A DNA stretch of 64,000 nucleotides, taken from Acanthosepion esculentum (Eukaryota; Mollusca; Cephalopoda; Sepiida; Sepiidae). Below are positions 46,496-57,412 of this stretch, one piece after another (within the stretch, counting starts at the first letter, position 1; each line of letters opens with the position of its first letter). The stretch lies in the NCBI GenBank assembly GCA_964036315.1, contig OZ038495.1:22330121-22394120 (forward strand), in the 5' to 3' direction. The notes under the pieces were generated by a model, which saw only the letters and a list, made by a program, of their open reading frames with translations, was not told the DNA's origin and did not search any database. Position numbers and translations under genes: made by a program.

Positions 46496-47684
46496 TGTGT
46501 GTGATATAGAGAAATGCCTTGAGATCAAATTATGTTTATATGGGTTTTTCCACATTTTTGTCGTTCTCCCATCAAACTTAATTTTATTTAGACATGAACG
46601 AGTCAAACAAAAGCGTTAATGTTTTTTTCTGAAATTCTCATTTTATCTTCATATTTACAAATGAAATGAATTACAAATTAGGAATACCTGACATTATTAT
46701 CATTCCTCTTAGGTCGCTTCACATGAAATTGCCAATTTATTGAAACAAAATGAAAAGATAATGTTTCCAATCAGAATATACCCCTGATGACATTGTATTC
46801 TTTTAACCTTAATTTATTCTGTTCTTTTATTAAATCTCTTTTTTATTTTAATTAGAGAAGTTCTTGCTTTCAAGGAAAGTCTTGAGATGCTCGAAAAATG
46901 CTAATTAATAAGAGAACGAAAGAAAGGTCAGATGAATAAACAAAATGAAGCTATGAAGTCTCTTTCATCAAATGACTCCACTTGAGTAACAGGTTTTTTG
47001 CAACGTAAGATGAAGTAATCATACAACAAAATGGCAGACTTTCTGTTCGCGAAATTGAACGAATGTTTTAGTTTTCAATACACTATTTTAAGCTGATGTA
47101 TATGGGCATTCATTTTGTAGCTAAATGCTTACTATAACATTTCAGGGATGACAACACAGTTTCGATTGATGTTTTGGCTTTTCATGCGTATCCAGGCATT
47201 GAGCAAATACGTTTATGCTTATTAGTTTCTTATGATCAGAAATTATCACACAAAGAAAAAAAACAGAAGGATTTTAGAGTGCTGAAAATAATGCAGGCAT
47301 TCACACGCTTGATCCTTTTTAACTTATTCAAGTGGAAGTTATCAAGCTTTTTCTCCTTATTAATTGTCCTGAAATGATTGAAAATAGTTTTAGTTGATAT
47401 ACTGAAGTTTGCTGCGATTTCATTTAAGACCGAGACTATTGAATAATTTTCCACCACTGTTTTAAATCCTAATTAATCAGTGTGGGTTTTGGTCGAGTAA
47501 TTTATGTTTCATGGATCTTGAACTCATACAAAAATGAAAAACTCAAAGATTAAAGGCTTTCCAAAGGTGAGAAAAATCTCATGAAAACTAATGGAATGAA
47601 TGGAAAATTTTATTGAATAGTCAAAAATAATCTAATGTAAACGTTTTCATAACAATCATGTCTATCTATCGATCGATCGATCTT
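46303..47684. other. Intergenic DNA with a (GT)n tract
   Basis: (GT)n at 46453-46502. No gene recognised in the rest. Confidence 0.55.
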
Positions 47685-47733
47685 TATATTTATTGAATCC
47701 ATTGCTAGGTTAGCTGCTAAGAAAGTTGATTCA

Positions 47734-47817
<84 letters not shown>

Positions 47818-47990
47818 TCTCTCCAGAATCTACATAACTATATGTCTATCATTCGCCATGCATGGAATATTGCTGCCACATATGATCTGGTTCCCCTGGT
47901 ATTTACCTTAAGATCCTTGATAAAATCCAAAGAAGAATCAGCAATATTATTGGTCCTGATCTGGCGGCTCGGCTTCAGTTACTTTTCCAC
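47685..47990 (+). pseudogene. LINE-C fragment split by a (TA)n tract
   Basis: ESIARLAAKKVDSLY precedes the TA array at 47738-47811. On the other side come MEYCCHIWSGSP-like sequence, LKILDKIQRRISNIIGPDLAARLQ, and then decay. In related LINEs these parts are almost contiguous, so the TA tract has expanded or been inserted within coding sequence. Confidence 0.8.
47738..47811. repeat. (TA)n microsatellite inside LINE-C
   Basis: About 74 bases of TA interrupting the LINE-C frame. Confidence 0.97.
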
Positions 47991-48124
47991 CACTACAAGG
48001 GAAATAACTCTAGTTCATTAAAAGTTAGTACATATAGACAAAAACACTTAGCGTATTATATAAAGAAAGATTAAAATACATGTGTAAATTACCAGTTTGT
48101 GTTCCTTTCTTCACTTCATAATTT

Positions 48125-48620
48125 ATTTTTTTTTAGGTTCAATGCCTGTTGGTTTCGATAGCATTCTGGATAATCGCTCTCCTGTGGGATTATCCATAAT
48201 TGTTAAAATCTATCGTGTTTTGGTTTTGTGAACATTGTATTTCAAGGTTGCCTCCCTGTGTCTTTTCTATAAATTCTTTCATGGTAATTGTTCGGATGAG
48301 CTCTTCGCTATGGTACCTATACTTTTTGAATTTAAACGCAGTACTCGACTGGCGTCTAGATCTCATCAATTTACAGTTGAGCTAGCAAGATGTAGTCGTA
48401 AGTTTTATGCTAACAGTTGATTTTGTCACATTTCTCGCTTGTTGAACTCTCTTCCGATTCTATGCTTTCCAAATTCAATCTACAAAAATGTAAATGCAAT
48501 GTCAATCGCTATCTACTGTCCTTTTTTATTGTTCTTGCACATTAGCAATGTTTATGTTTCTAACGCTTCCACACCCAGTAACCCGTTGTGTTAGTGGCTT
48601 TTACTGCCTTGCATGGGGTG
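48125..48620 (+). pseudogene. LINE-C C-terminal fragment, near-identical to 22510-22990
   Basis: VASLCLFYKFFHGNCSDEL, FKRSTRLASRSHQFTVELA and CRKFYANS, then SCHISRLLNSLPIL-like decay. The copy shares its 5' non-coding start with 22516. It retains a segment (GTACTCGACTGGCGTCTAGA) that the 22-kb copy lacks. Confidence 0.82.
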
Positions 48621-48714
48621 ACCGCGATAAAAAAAAAAACTAATAAATGATTAAATATGACAGGATATTTCCAAATCAAATGCTGGCAAAAATGTCCATA
48701 AAGTAGTCAGTCCA

Positions 48715-48962
48715 TTTAATCTAATGTGCAAGTAGGTAAAGGTTATCGGTCCGGAAAGTGGAATTAGCGAGCCGAGTTCGAATCAGTCAGCTGCGTTCAC
48801 TTTCGTAACTCCCCCCCCCCCAAAAAAAACGCTTTTGGAATTCGGAGAACAGATATCCAACTCCACCCGAATCATCACTTAATTATATTCCCTTACGCTC
48901 AAATATTCTTGGGAAAGGTATGAATCCATCTCTTCTCCCCTAGCTATGGGTTAAATAGAACT
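48715..48962 (+). repeat. tRNA-SINE with internal insertion
   Basis: GAGCCGAGTTCGAATCAGTC (B box), TTCCCTTACGCTCAAATATT, GGGAAAGGTATGAATCCATC and CTAGCTATGGGTTAAATAG. A C-rich and A-rich insertion of about 90 bases begins near 48810. Confidence 0.72.
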
Positions 48963-49369
48963 TTTCTCAGTAAATTATTATTGTCTCCAAAATCTTTCCC
49001 AAGAAGGCAACGGGAAGGTATTCCACAATCTCTCCCAAGATGTCAGCGTAATTAACATATTAAAGCAAGTGAAGCTGTCTAGAGCCATAATCATCTACCA
49101 TAATCGTCTACTATAGCAGTAAAAGAAAATCTACTTTTAATAGGGAAAGAAAGTGATGTGCCGTTTTGTCGCTTTACGTATAATAAATACTTTTAATTAT
49201 CACTGAGTACTGAATGATGCAACGTAGATAAACATTTACATTTTAATTATCAAGAACCCTTTCATTTATGATTATTAAAATTAAAAATTACTTACTGTGA
49301 ATGTTCGGTACTTTTGAAGCAAACATGATTGTAACTCTGTAGGCATTTTTTAATATTTGCCGATTAGAT

Positions 49370-49690
49370 ATGTCTTTTCAGTGGGAAGAATAAAACATCC
49401 TCTACTTTTACAAGCACCAGATTACCGAAATGGAGTACTGCTGACATATATGGGCAGGATCTGACGAATCTTCACGTTCCAGTCTTGATAGAGTCCAAAA
49501 GCGTCTACGCGACCTTATGGGTAATGAACTGTTTTCCACGTTACAATCCCTTTCCCATAGACGAAATGTTGTAAGCCTCACGCTACTCTATCGCTATTTC
49601 CATGGCAAGTGTTCTACATTCCTTAGCTCACCAGTTCTAACATTGACGGCTAAGAGCTGCGATCCTACGCACATTGTAGCGAAATAACGT
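49370..49690 (+). pseudogene. LINE-C fragment
   Basis: Across frames: LYFYKHQITEMEYC, HIWAGSDES, SLDRVQKRLRDLMG, LQSLSHRRNVVSLTLLYRYFHGKCS. This is the CHIW-to-YFHG region, the same subfamily as 32085-32390. Confidence 0.8.
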
Positions 49691-52306
49691 CATTTCGTTC
49701 CCCGTCCTGAGTAAGACGATAAACTACATCCGACAGCAAGGCCTCTGATCAGGAGGTTTTGAGGAGCGTCGAACCACCTCTTGATTGCTGGTGTTCCCAG
49801 GTCCACTCTGATCCGGGGTGGTAGCACCTGTTAGGGTCCCAGCTATGGTCAAATAGTTACCCCCCAAACTGGGGTTAAAACACTATAGAGGTGTAAAAAT
49901 AGGTTTTAATACCAGCAATACATTTTAAAAAATATTACCAGCAATAAAAATCATGTTGGCATTAAATAACCCATTGAGGTTGATATGCCGTAAAACAAAA
50001 CAAACCAATTTGGAAAAAATAAAATAAAATAATAATGATAATCTTCGTATTCCACTGATGAGATGTAAGTTCTGCTCAAACATCTTCTTACGAACCGCTA
50101 AGATGCTTTCACGATCACGATAATCTTAATCTGCTCAATTCTAGGGTTAACCGTTATCCTCCCCACATGTCCTCATAAACTGTGCATCCCTCTACCATGA
50201 GTGGCTCTTAGGCCTTGTAAAGGAGGATTATTACTGTAAAAAAATTACTCACTTTATCACAGCTGTTCTAGCTGGTTGAACAAAACTCATCGCGATTTAT
50301 GTTACCGGAACGAAAAGTAACAGACACGTAACATATTTTACATATCATTTTTTTCCGAATAAAGTTTTAGCAATAAAACTGGGCAACAAAAATACTTTAT
50401 GTGCATGTCTCAAAAGGCTGACATGCTCGAACAATTTTAAATACAGCATAGACTTGATTTAGTCTCGTACTGCATCATTTATCTGGGTAGCAAATAAATG
50501 TTTCTTTGTTATGATTTCACTTAATTATATAAGATATGATCTCCTCCCAATCGTGCATATAATACAAAATCCTAACGGTCTAAAAAGAATTCTGGATATG
50601 AATTCGCAATCAGTATATTCGATTTAATCTTAAACACACACGTAGAAAAATATTTGTCACCCATTGTAATTATAGACCAGACTTGCTTTCAGGTTCCGCT
50701 GTCATAGTTCTGTAAAATAAGATAACACTCCCGATTTAATTAATTCAAGCAAGTATTCAAGTTCTCGTTAATTCTAGTATAATAGTTCAAATAAAGAACT
50801 CTTGAAAATTTACATTCAGTATGGAGGGTCGGTCATAAAAATAATGTCTGTTCTAATTTTAAAGGTATTGACAAAATTCCTTTTTTATTTTTTTATTTTT
50901 TGTAGTTATAAGCCATAAAGAGTCAAGATTTAGGAGGAATTGTGTAGTTACCGTTTTTCCTACCCATAATTTCTTTTTCTAAATGGCGTCCCTCTGTACA
51001 CATGAAGAAAGCTAAGAGCTGCCACAGAATTTCTGTTTTGTTTTGTTTTTTTTGTCGTTGCTTTTTTTAAGGAGAAATTGATGAAAATATTCAGAGGGTG
51101 TTAGTGAAAGTTTATTGAAAATCTGAGATGGATCAAGAGAGTTAATGGCAATCCTAAAGAGAAACTAGGAACTGACTTTAGTGAGAGGCCCTGCAGTGGC
51201 GGTCCAGCTGTTGCTGTAAATGAGGCTAAGGCCGAACAGGGTGATACTTTATTTCCAGTTGACATAAGAATCCCTATTGCAAAACTATGTAAACCTTAAA
51301 GTGAGTCATACTAGTGAGTGCAGTTTAGTAGAATTTATTAACTATTGATATGACCATGCAAAGTGGACTCTATGAACTCTAACAGACTCCATGAAGAAGT
51401 AAAGAATAGTTGATGTTCAAGAGTTTTTGTTGCTATACAAGACTGATAGCACTCAGCGATGATGAGATGAAAAATGGCGAAGAAGCTTCTACAAGGCGCT
51501 TATAGATGTCTTCATGGAATAGCGTGAGAGAGAAAGAAGAATATGTTGGAGGTGTTCATTTTGGTATGTTTTGAGTGCTACTACTCTTAAATGGGTTGTA
51601 ATTAAAGAAGAACCAGTATTAATTTTTGCCCGACCCTTGTATTATTCTACTCCTTTGCATTTATGTCCTGTGGTGGAGACATACCTCTCTGAAGCAAGAG
51701 AAGGCGAATTGTCTGTACATATGCTTGTAGACATCATAGACCTGCGAGGCGAACTTCGGCAAATCAATGTTGAAATGACACAGCGCATGCGTTATCGGCG
51801 AAAACGAAGCTAACACAAGCGAGAGATCTCGGTTTCTTGTCCGAGATCGAGGAAGAATAACAAGAGCTGACTTTTTGTTTTAAGGAATTTTTTTCTTTGA
51901 GACTGGTGAAGATTATACCCGTGTTCCAGAAAAAAAGCGATAGTACTGTCGTTTACGGTGTGCAGGAAACAGAGTCCCGAGCGAAGTGTTGTGCCGGTTT
52001 CCACGTTAGCTGTCAGCGAGAACAGATTCGAGTGGAAATTTATTTTTCCTACCACCCAATTTTCGTTTAAATCTCACATGACCGTTGTCGGGGATCAGAT
52101 CTGTCGATCCCTTCTCAAATGGAATCTGACCGAAATATAATATTTATCGAGAATGAATGGAGAACAATAAGACGGGAAAGGGTGAGAAGAAAGAAAGATA
52201 GAAAAACGAAAAGAAAATCATATGAAAGTTGCTATACTTTTGACGATAGGGTGCTCAATGTTGATCTTCTCGCATCCTCATACGTCGAAATCGGAGGGAG
52301 AGTCCA

Positions 52307-52307
<1 letters not shown>
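49691..52307. other. Intergenic DNA, no gene recognised
   Basis: CAGCTATGGTCAAATAG near 49840 may be a SINE tail. The stretch 51080-51830 is purine-rich with an 80-residue frame at 51571-51813 that I do not recognise. The stretch 52264-52306, read on the minus strand, matches GATGGACTCTCCC and GACGTATGAGG of 59300-59330. Confidence 0.45.

Positions 52308-52392
<85 letters not shown>
52308..52392. repeat. (CA)n-(TA)n compound microsatellite
   Basis: About 62 bases CA then 22 bases TA. The same CA-TA junction precedes the homologous palindrome at 59 kb. Confidence 0.97.
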
Positions 52393-52462
52393 GCAGAAAT
52401 ATAGTCTTAAAGTGTGCTATATTTATGGGGTAAAGTGCTCAATATCAGAGATAGAGCGTGTG

Positions 52463-52602
52463 TAAATATAAAAGTGGACATGGAAGTCAGCACTTAGAGG
52501 CGACAGTCTGTTTCATGCTAGCGCAATCGTCAGTCGCCTGACGATTGCACTAGCATGAAACAGACTGTCGCCTCTAAGTGCTGACTTCCATGTCCACTTT
52601 TA

Positions 52603-52608
<6 letters not shown>
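52463..52608. repeat. Long palindrome, 71-base arms, copy 1
   Basis: Arms 52463-52533 and 52538-52608 are reverse complements with one mismatch. The spacer is TCGC. Each arm reads outward CTGACGATTGC, GCTAGCATG or ACTAGCATG, AAACAGACTGTCGCC, CTCTAAG, and ends in an A/T-rich TATA. Homologous to 59128-59280, including about 80 bases upstream (GAAATATAGTCTTAA and following). Confidence 0.95.
52538..52570 (+). ncRNA. Hammerhead core in the palindrome arm
   Basis: CUGACGA (52538-52544), stem II UGC/GCA with loop CUAG or UGC/GCA-like pairing around ACUA, GAAA (52557-52560), a 3-bp stem III ACA/UGU with loop GAC, and GUC at 52567-52569. Only about 2 bp of stem I can form because the palindrome centre lies immediately 5' of the core. 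The left arm has the same core on the minus strand. Confidence 0.5.

Positions 52609-52647
<39 letters not shown>
52608..52647. repeat. (TA)n microsatellite
   Basis: It lies between the palindrome's right arm and the downstream side of the minus-strand motif at 52680-52724. Confidence 0.97.
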
Positions 52648-52649
<2 letters not shown>

Positions 52650-52679
52650 CATAGAAAAAAATCCAAAATTACCTCATTC

Positions 52680-52725
52680 GAATAGCTATTTCGGCCCACA
52701 AGACTTACTTATAGGCCTTGTCAAC
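52680..52725 (-). ncRNA. Hammerhead-like motif with UUGACAA core
   Basis: Minus strand: UUGACAA (52718-52724), a 10-bp stem II (GGCCUAUAAG with CUUGUGGGCC, three G-U pairs, 5-base loop), GAAA (52689-52692), then self-complementary AUAGCUAU as stem III, and U. The core differs from consensus at positions 3 and 8 (C to U, G to A), which would still pair. Stem I is weak. Confidence 0.45.
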
Positions 52726-53035
52726 TGAAAGGTGTGAAGAATCAAAATATGAGCTTAAAATTTAAAGAAGAAGAAGAAGAAAGAGGAAAAGGAAAAAAGG
52801 AAGAGAGAAAGAAGAATGAAAAGGAAGCTGCAGATGAGAATGTACACATAAATTTAAATAAACTCCCAATATCATGGTAGGAGAAGTGAGAGTGTCTGGT
52901 TCAAAAAGACAGTTAAAACGACCTAGACCTATATTTTAAAATATTATCTCAAATTAGGGTGGAACAGAATAACAATATAGTCATTAAAATTGCGATACAT
53001 GAAAAGTTTTTATGGAGAGACAAAATCAAAGAGGT
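52726..53035. other. Purine-rich intergenic DNA
   Basis: GAA-rich stretch at 52768-52830. No gene. Confidence 0.55.
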
Positions 53036-53195
53036 GGATGTGCGGGTGGTGCAATGGATAGTGGCTCGGAATTAGAAATTAAGGAGCCGAGTTTGAGTTC
53101 CAATTGGGTTCGTTACATTCTCTTACGTGCAAATACCCCCTGGCGAAATTATGAATCCATCTCCCCCACCCAAGCAGCTTCCGGTTAAATAATAT
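53036..53195 (+). repeat. tRNA-SINE
   Basis: GGGTGGTGCAATGGATAGTGG (A box TGGTGCAATGG), GGAGCCGAGTTTGAGTTCC, GGGTTCGTTACATTC, CTTACGTGCAAATACC and ATGAATCCATCTCCC, ending GGTTAAATAA. Confidence 0.85.
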
Positions 53196-53796
53196 GACTT
53201 GCATTTACAAAAATCATTTATTTCAAAAAATTATTAATAACAGTATTCACTCGCTAATAAAATAATTATTCTTACAATTCAAAATATGTTTCGGTTAGAA
53301 AGAACCCATCAAGTGTTGATAAACCGTAAAAAATAAATCAGTCAACAATCAATCATGGAGTAACGGAAAGATGAGACAGAGAATGTTGTAGAAAATATTT
53401 ACGTGTTCCTTTTTTTTTGTATATGAAGTTAATCTATGTTTACATAAAATTTAGTTAAAAACATGGATCTGTATTGCAGATTAGAAGGGCTAAGGGAGTG
53501 AATAAGATAAATTAGAGAAGAAAAGAATATCATATAATGGATAATCTAAATCGTTTTAGAAAGAATAAGGGGGGGGGGATGAGAAGATACACGAAAAGGA
53601 CTAGAGAAGAGTAAAAGTATAAGATAATGGATAATTTTAGTTGTCGACTTCCATGGAAATTTTATGAACTCAATTAGTAGTTTATAATCCCTATTCTGAC
53701 TATATTTTTTGTAGCCTTGTTTGTGACAGATTCCAAAACCGTGGTTCACAATAAAGTATTATGCAACAATTTAAAAGCTTATTATCTTAAGATAAT
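53196..53796. other. AT-rich intergenic DNA
   Basis: A G run at about 53570. No gene. Confidence 0.55.
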
Positions 53797-54090
53797 AGAG
53801 GCACGGTGGGTAGCGGCTCGGACTGAGGAATCGGAGCGCCGAGTTCGAATTCCAGTCGAATTCATTACATTCACTTACGTGCTAATACCTTTGGGAAAAG
53901 TATGAATCCTCTTATTCTCCCCTCAGCTATGGTTAAATAGCAGGAGAGACCAGGTTCTATAGCCTTGGATGGCAACTGGTCTACCGTAGAAAGAAATAGC
54001 AACCTACTGCGGGAAAACATTTGCCTCGTCATTTATGTATTGAAAGATACATGATCGCCTAAGCGTGTATCACATAATTGACTGATTATA
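53797..54090 (+). repeat. tRNA-SINE, full-length type
   Basis: Head GAGGCACGGTGGGTAGCGG (A box altered), B box GTTCGAATTCC at 53843-53853, CAGCTATGGTTAAATAG, then a longer tail ending with GCAACCTACTGCGGG, CATGATCGCCTAAGCGTG. About 90 per cent similar by eye to 57125-57412. Confidence 0.88.
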
Positions 54091-55341
54091 TCAAGAGGGA
54101 AGATTTCTTTCTCTTTGTTCTTTTAGAAAATTAATTTGTTCTTTTAGAAAAGTCATTTTTACCGTATATAATTTGAAACATTGAAAAACTGCTTCTCTAC
54201 TGTATATTTTATTTATTGAATGTTTGCATTAATTTTTCTGATTGATTCATATTTCTTTATGAATACTATGGAGTAAAGATATTTGCATGAAACAAACCAA
54301 ATTCATGCAATTATATTCGCAATTAACAATAACTGGACATAACTCATCATATTGCTAATAACTTGTGAATTCGATTTTCACTGCAAGTTTCACTGCTTAG
54401 TAAATATTAATTATGGATAATCGTAATATCAATTGAAACATTGATCGTCAATTTTAACAAGAAAATATATCAATTTTAATTTTTAAATATTTACAGCGTT
54501 TATTTTCTCTTGGTTACAAAAATATGAGCCAGAGTTTTAATTGACTTACGAGAAGCAAATAAATAAAAAATGTGAAAATAAATATTCCGTCATTGAGTTG
54601 GCGCTATACCCTAATAGGAAAATTCTTAGATTTGGTCAGAGGAGCTTAAATAAAAACATAAAGATATAAATATTTATAAACTATCATGACCGTCATTACT
54701 ATTATTATTATGTTTTCCATAAATGTATAATACCCACCACCATCTTTTAAAATTGTTACCATAATTCTCCCCGCCATTGAATTTGTAAAAATGATCATAG
54801 GGCATTATTCTGGATAAAAAAAAAAGAAATAAATACTGAAAACATTGTAACATAGTAGCTGGACAGAATTATCATCAAATCTTCATGGAGTAGACAAATG
54901 TTGGTGTTAAACTTCCTGGGTTATGGCACTCCCCTATTGCCCTTTTTTTGAACAATGTACTTAAAACCGGCTTTATTATATCGAATTGATTGTTAATTTT
55001 CTTTGTCTTCTTGTAGCTTTTTGTCAAAACTTTCTACAAAGGAGGGGATACTTTATGACTACTAAAATTGCATGAAGTCAGAATAAAGTCGAACAAATGA
55101 CAAGAAAACTGTCGATTTGGATGTAGTCATATCAGTAGGTCCGGTGCAATTGAACTTCTACCTATCATACAGGAGTTAGATGCTGAAAGTCAGCTAGAAG
55201 AGCCCCACAGAGAAACTGACAGCTTGGCCTGAGACGAAGCATCCAAAAGTGTCGGCATCCAGCCAGATATCGCCAAACATTCCAAGAGCACCCTCCTGTA
55301 GCTCCTACAAGTTGGTCTCTCTGAGTTTTGGAGGGAGTTTA

Positions 55342-55350
<9 letters not shown>
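54091..55350. other. AT-rich intergenic DNA
   Basis: No gene recognised. 55040-55290 is less AT-rich and unclassified. Confidence 0.5.

Positions 55351-55387
<37 letters not shown>
55351..55387. repeat. (TA)n microsatellite
   Basis: Supplied the TA target for the MITE that follows. Confidence 0.96.
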
Positions 55388-55390
<3 letters not shown>

Positions 55391-55659
55391 TTGCGGCCAA
55401 AATGTTCAGAACGGCATTGTTTTCGTCAGAAAAGTAGGTATAAGTTTTTATCAAAGTTGTTTTATATTCTATAATTTTCACAGACACTAAATACGATATT
55501 AATTGTTATTGTCTGAGATTTTGGTGGAATTTGAGAGGATAATACAAAAGTTATGGATGATTTAGTGATTTACTGTAAAACCAAAATAATAATTGATAAA
55601 AACTTATACCTACTTTTCTGACGAAAACAATGCCGTTCTGAACATTTTGGCCGCAGCTG
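55388..55659. mobile_element. Tc1-like MITE with 66-bp TIRs
   Basis: CAGTTGCGGCCAAAATGTTC begins the left TIR. The right TIR is its reverse complement over about 66 bases with one mismatch. TA lies on both sides (55386-55387, 55660-55661). The element is 272 bp, with no coding capacity. High TIR identity suggests recent activity or conversion between the ends. Confidence 0.93.
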
Positions 55660-55706
55660 TATATTAAAAATTTCCCAGAGTTAACCTATAGAAAAAAGAC
55701 AATATG

Positions 55707-56193
55707 TATAAAGGTAAAAGACAATAGGAAAACTGTATTATTAGCCGACGCGTTTCGTCGAATCTGTACTTTTTCAAGGCAAAAGCGAAATGAATTTATT
55801 GAAAACAAAGTAACTATTAACAACACACAAAATGTCCTTAGCAACTAGAAGAATTTAGAAAAACATTAATCTACCCCAGGTTTTTTCCCAATATCACAGA
55901 ATTACTACTCTCCCAAGCTAACATACACAACTATATCAAGAAATTAAAAGAAAAAAATTGAATCCGAGAACACAAAAATAAAAAAAAATATTTCTAATTT
56001 GAAAGTACTTGACGTAATTTTCAGTTGACAATATTAATACAGTAGCGTTTTTTAAATTCTTCTAATTGCTAAGGATATTTTGCTTGTTGTTAATAGTTAC
56101 TTTGTTTTCAATAAATTAATTTAGATTTTGGCTTGAAAAAATCCACACTGGACGAAACGCGTCGGCTAATACTGTTTTCCTATTGTCTTTTAC

Positions 56194-56200
<7 letters not shown>
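55707..56200. repeat. 494-bp inverted-repeat element with GACGAAACGCGTCGG motif
   Basis: Arms 55707-55868 and 56040-56200 are inverted copies at about 85 per cent by eye. Each begins TATAAAGGTAAAAGACAATA at its outer end. Each arm contains, reading outward, UUGAAAA, then GAAA, self-complementary ACGCGU, and C-GGCUAAU. The centre is AT-rich, about 170 bases, with no frame. The right end runs into (TA)n. Confidence 0.85.

Positions 56201-56278
<78 letters not shown>
56195..56278. repeat. (TA)n microsatellite
   Basis: About 84 bases, continuous with the right end of the inverted-repeat element. Confidence 0.97.
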
Positions 56279-56279
<1 letters not shown>

Positions 56280-57124
56280 AATCCTACCCTGTTGGTTGGC
56301 ATTAGAATAGGCAGACTGCATCCCGGCATAAGACCCACTTCAAAAAGGGGGCCGGGTGCATACATGCAGGCTCTGTTATAAATTCGACCAGTGTCTGCCT
56401 TTTAACACTAGTGTTGACAGGACCTATATCTGCTTACCTATTAATTCATTGTGCTTTTGGTCCTGCAAGGCTTATATTCAGCTTTAAATGAACCAACAAG
56501 TATTGATCTGTCGTTAAAATAACCAGTCTCACCAAAATTAAATCGTCTCCATGAAAACATTAACAGCATTAGTTTTTAAACTTTCAAGAGAACCAGTTCT
56601 TTGTCGTCATTCCAACAAATTTCAGACACATATTTTTCTTATTAGCAAATGAGAAAAAATATCGATTCAAAATGAAGATAATATTAAGAATAATGTTTGG
56701 TATAACGACAGAGAGTTTAAAATACTACTTTGTTTGTTCGCCGTTTACAGTAACCCAATGATATGTAAAGACAGGATTACAAGAAAGAATTACACTATTG
56801 AGTCTATTGTACAGTATAAAATATTACCTGTCAGTATCCTTTGATATTCAATCCTTAGTTGAGGAAAGATTATCCGCGAACAAACATTGATGATGAATAC
56901 CACAGATTACAGATCACTGACCATGTCGTCACTTATATACTACGTGACGGAACAAGAATTTATGAAGCATGTTTACTAACACATTACCTTGTTCCGCTGT
57001 ACAGTGCGTTCCAAAATTTTATGCAAATAAGAAAAATTACAATAATTATAAAGTCACGTAATTTTGATCAACTATGAGTTTCCATTGAAATATAATTGAG
57101 TTTATGCTTGAATATATATATATA
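56279..57124. other. Intergenic DNA, no gene recognised
   Basis: The frame at 56859-57077 has no known domain. Confidence 0.5.
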
Positions 57125-57412
57125 AAGGAGGAGACACGGTGGAGTAATGGATAGCAACTCGGACCGAGTTCGAATTTCAGTCGAATCCATTGCATCTTAC
57201 GTACTAATAAACTTGAGGAAGGTATGAATCCTTGTCTGGGTAATACCAGGACAGACCGGGTTCTATAACTTTGGATGGCAAGTGGTCTACCGCAGAAAGA
57301 AATGGCAACCTACTGCGGGAAAAAATCTGCCTCGTCAGTCATGTATCGAAAGATACATGATCGCCTAAGCGTGTATCACGCATGGCACATAACTGACCGA
57401 TATATACAAATA
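57125..57412 (+). repeat. tRNA-SINE, full-length type
   Basis: A box TGGAGTAATGG at 57140-57150, B box GTTCGAATTTC at 57168-57178. The body has GAAGGTATGAATCC and AGACCGGGTTCTATA; the tail has CTACTGCGGGAAAAAAT and GATCGCCTAAGCGTGTATCA. Both Pol III boxes are intact, so this is the best source-like copy in the window. Confidence 0.9.
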
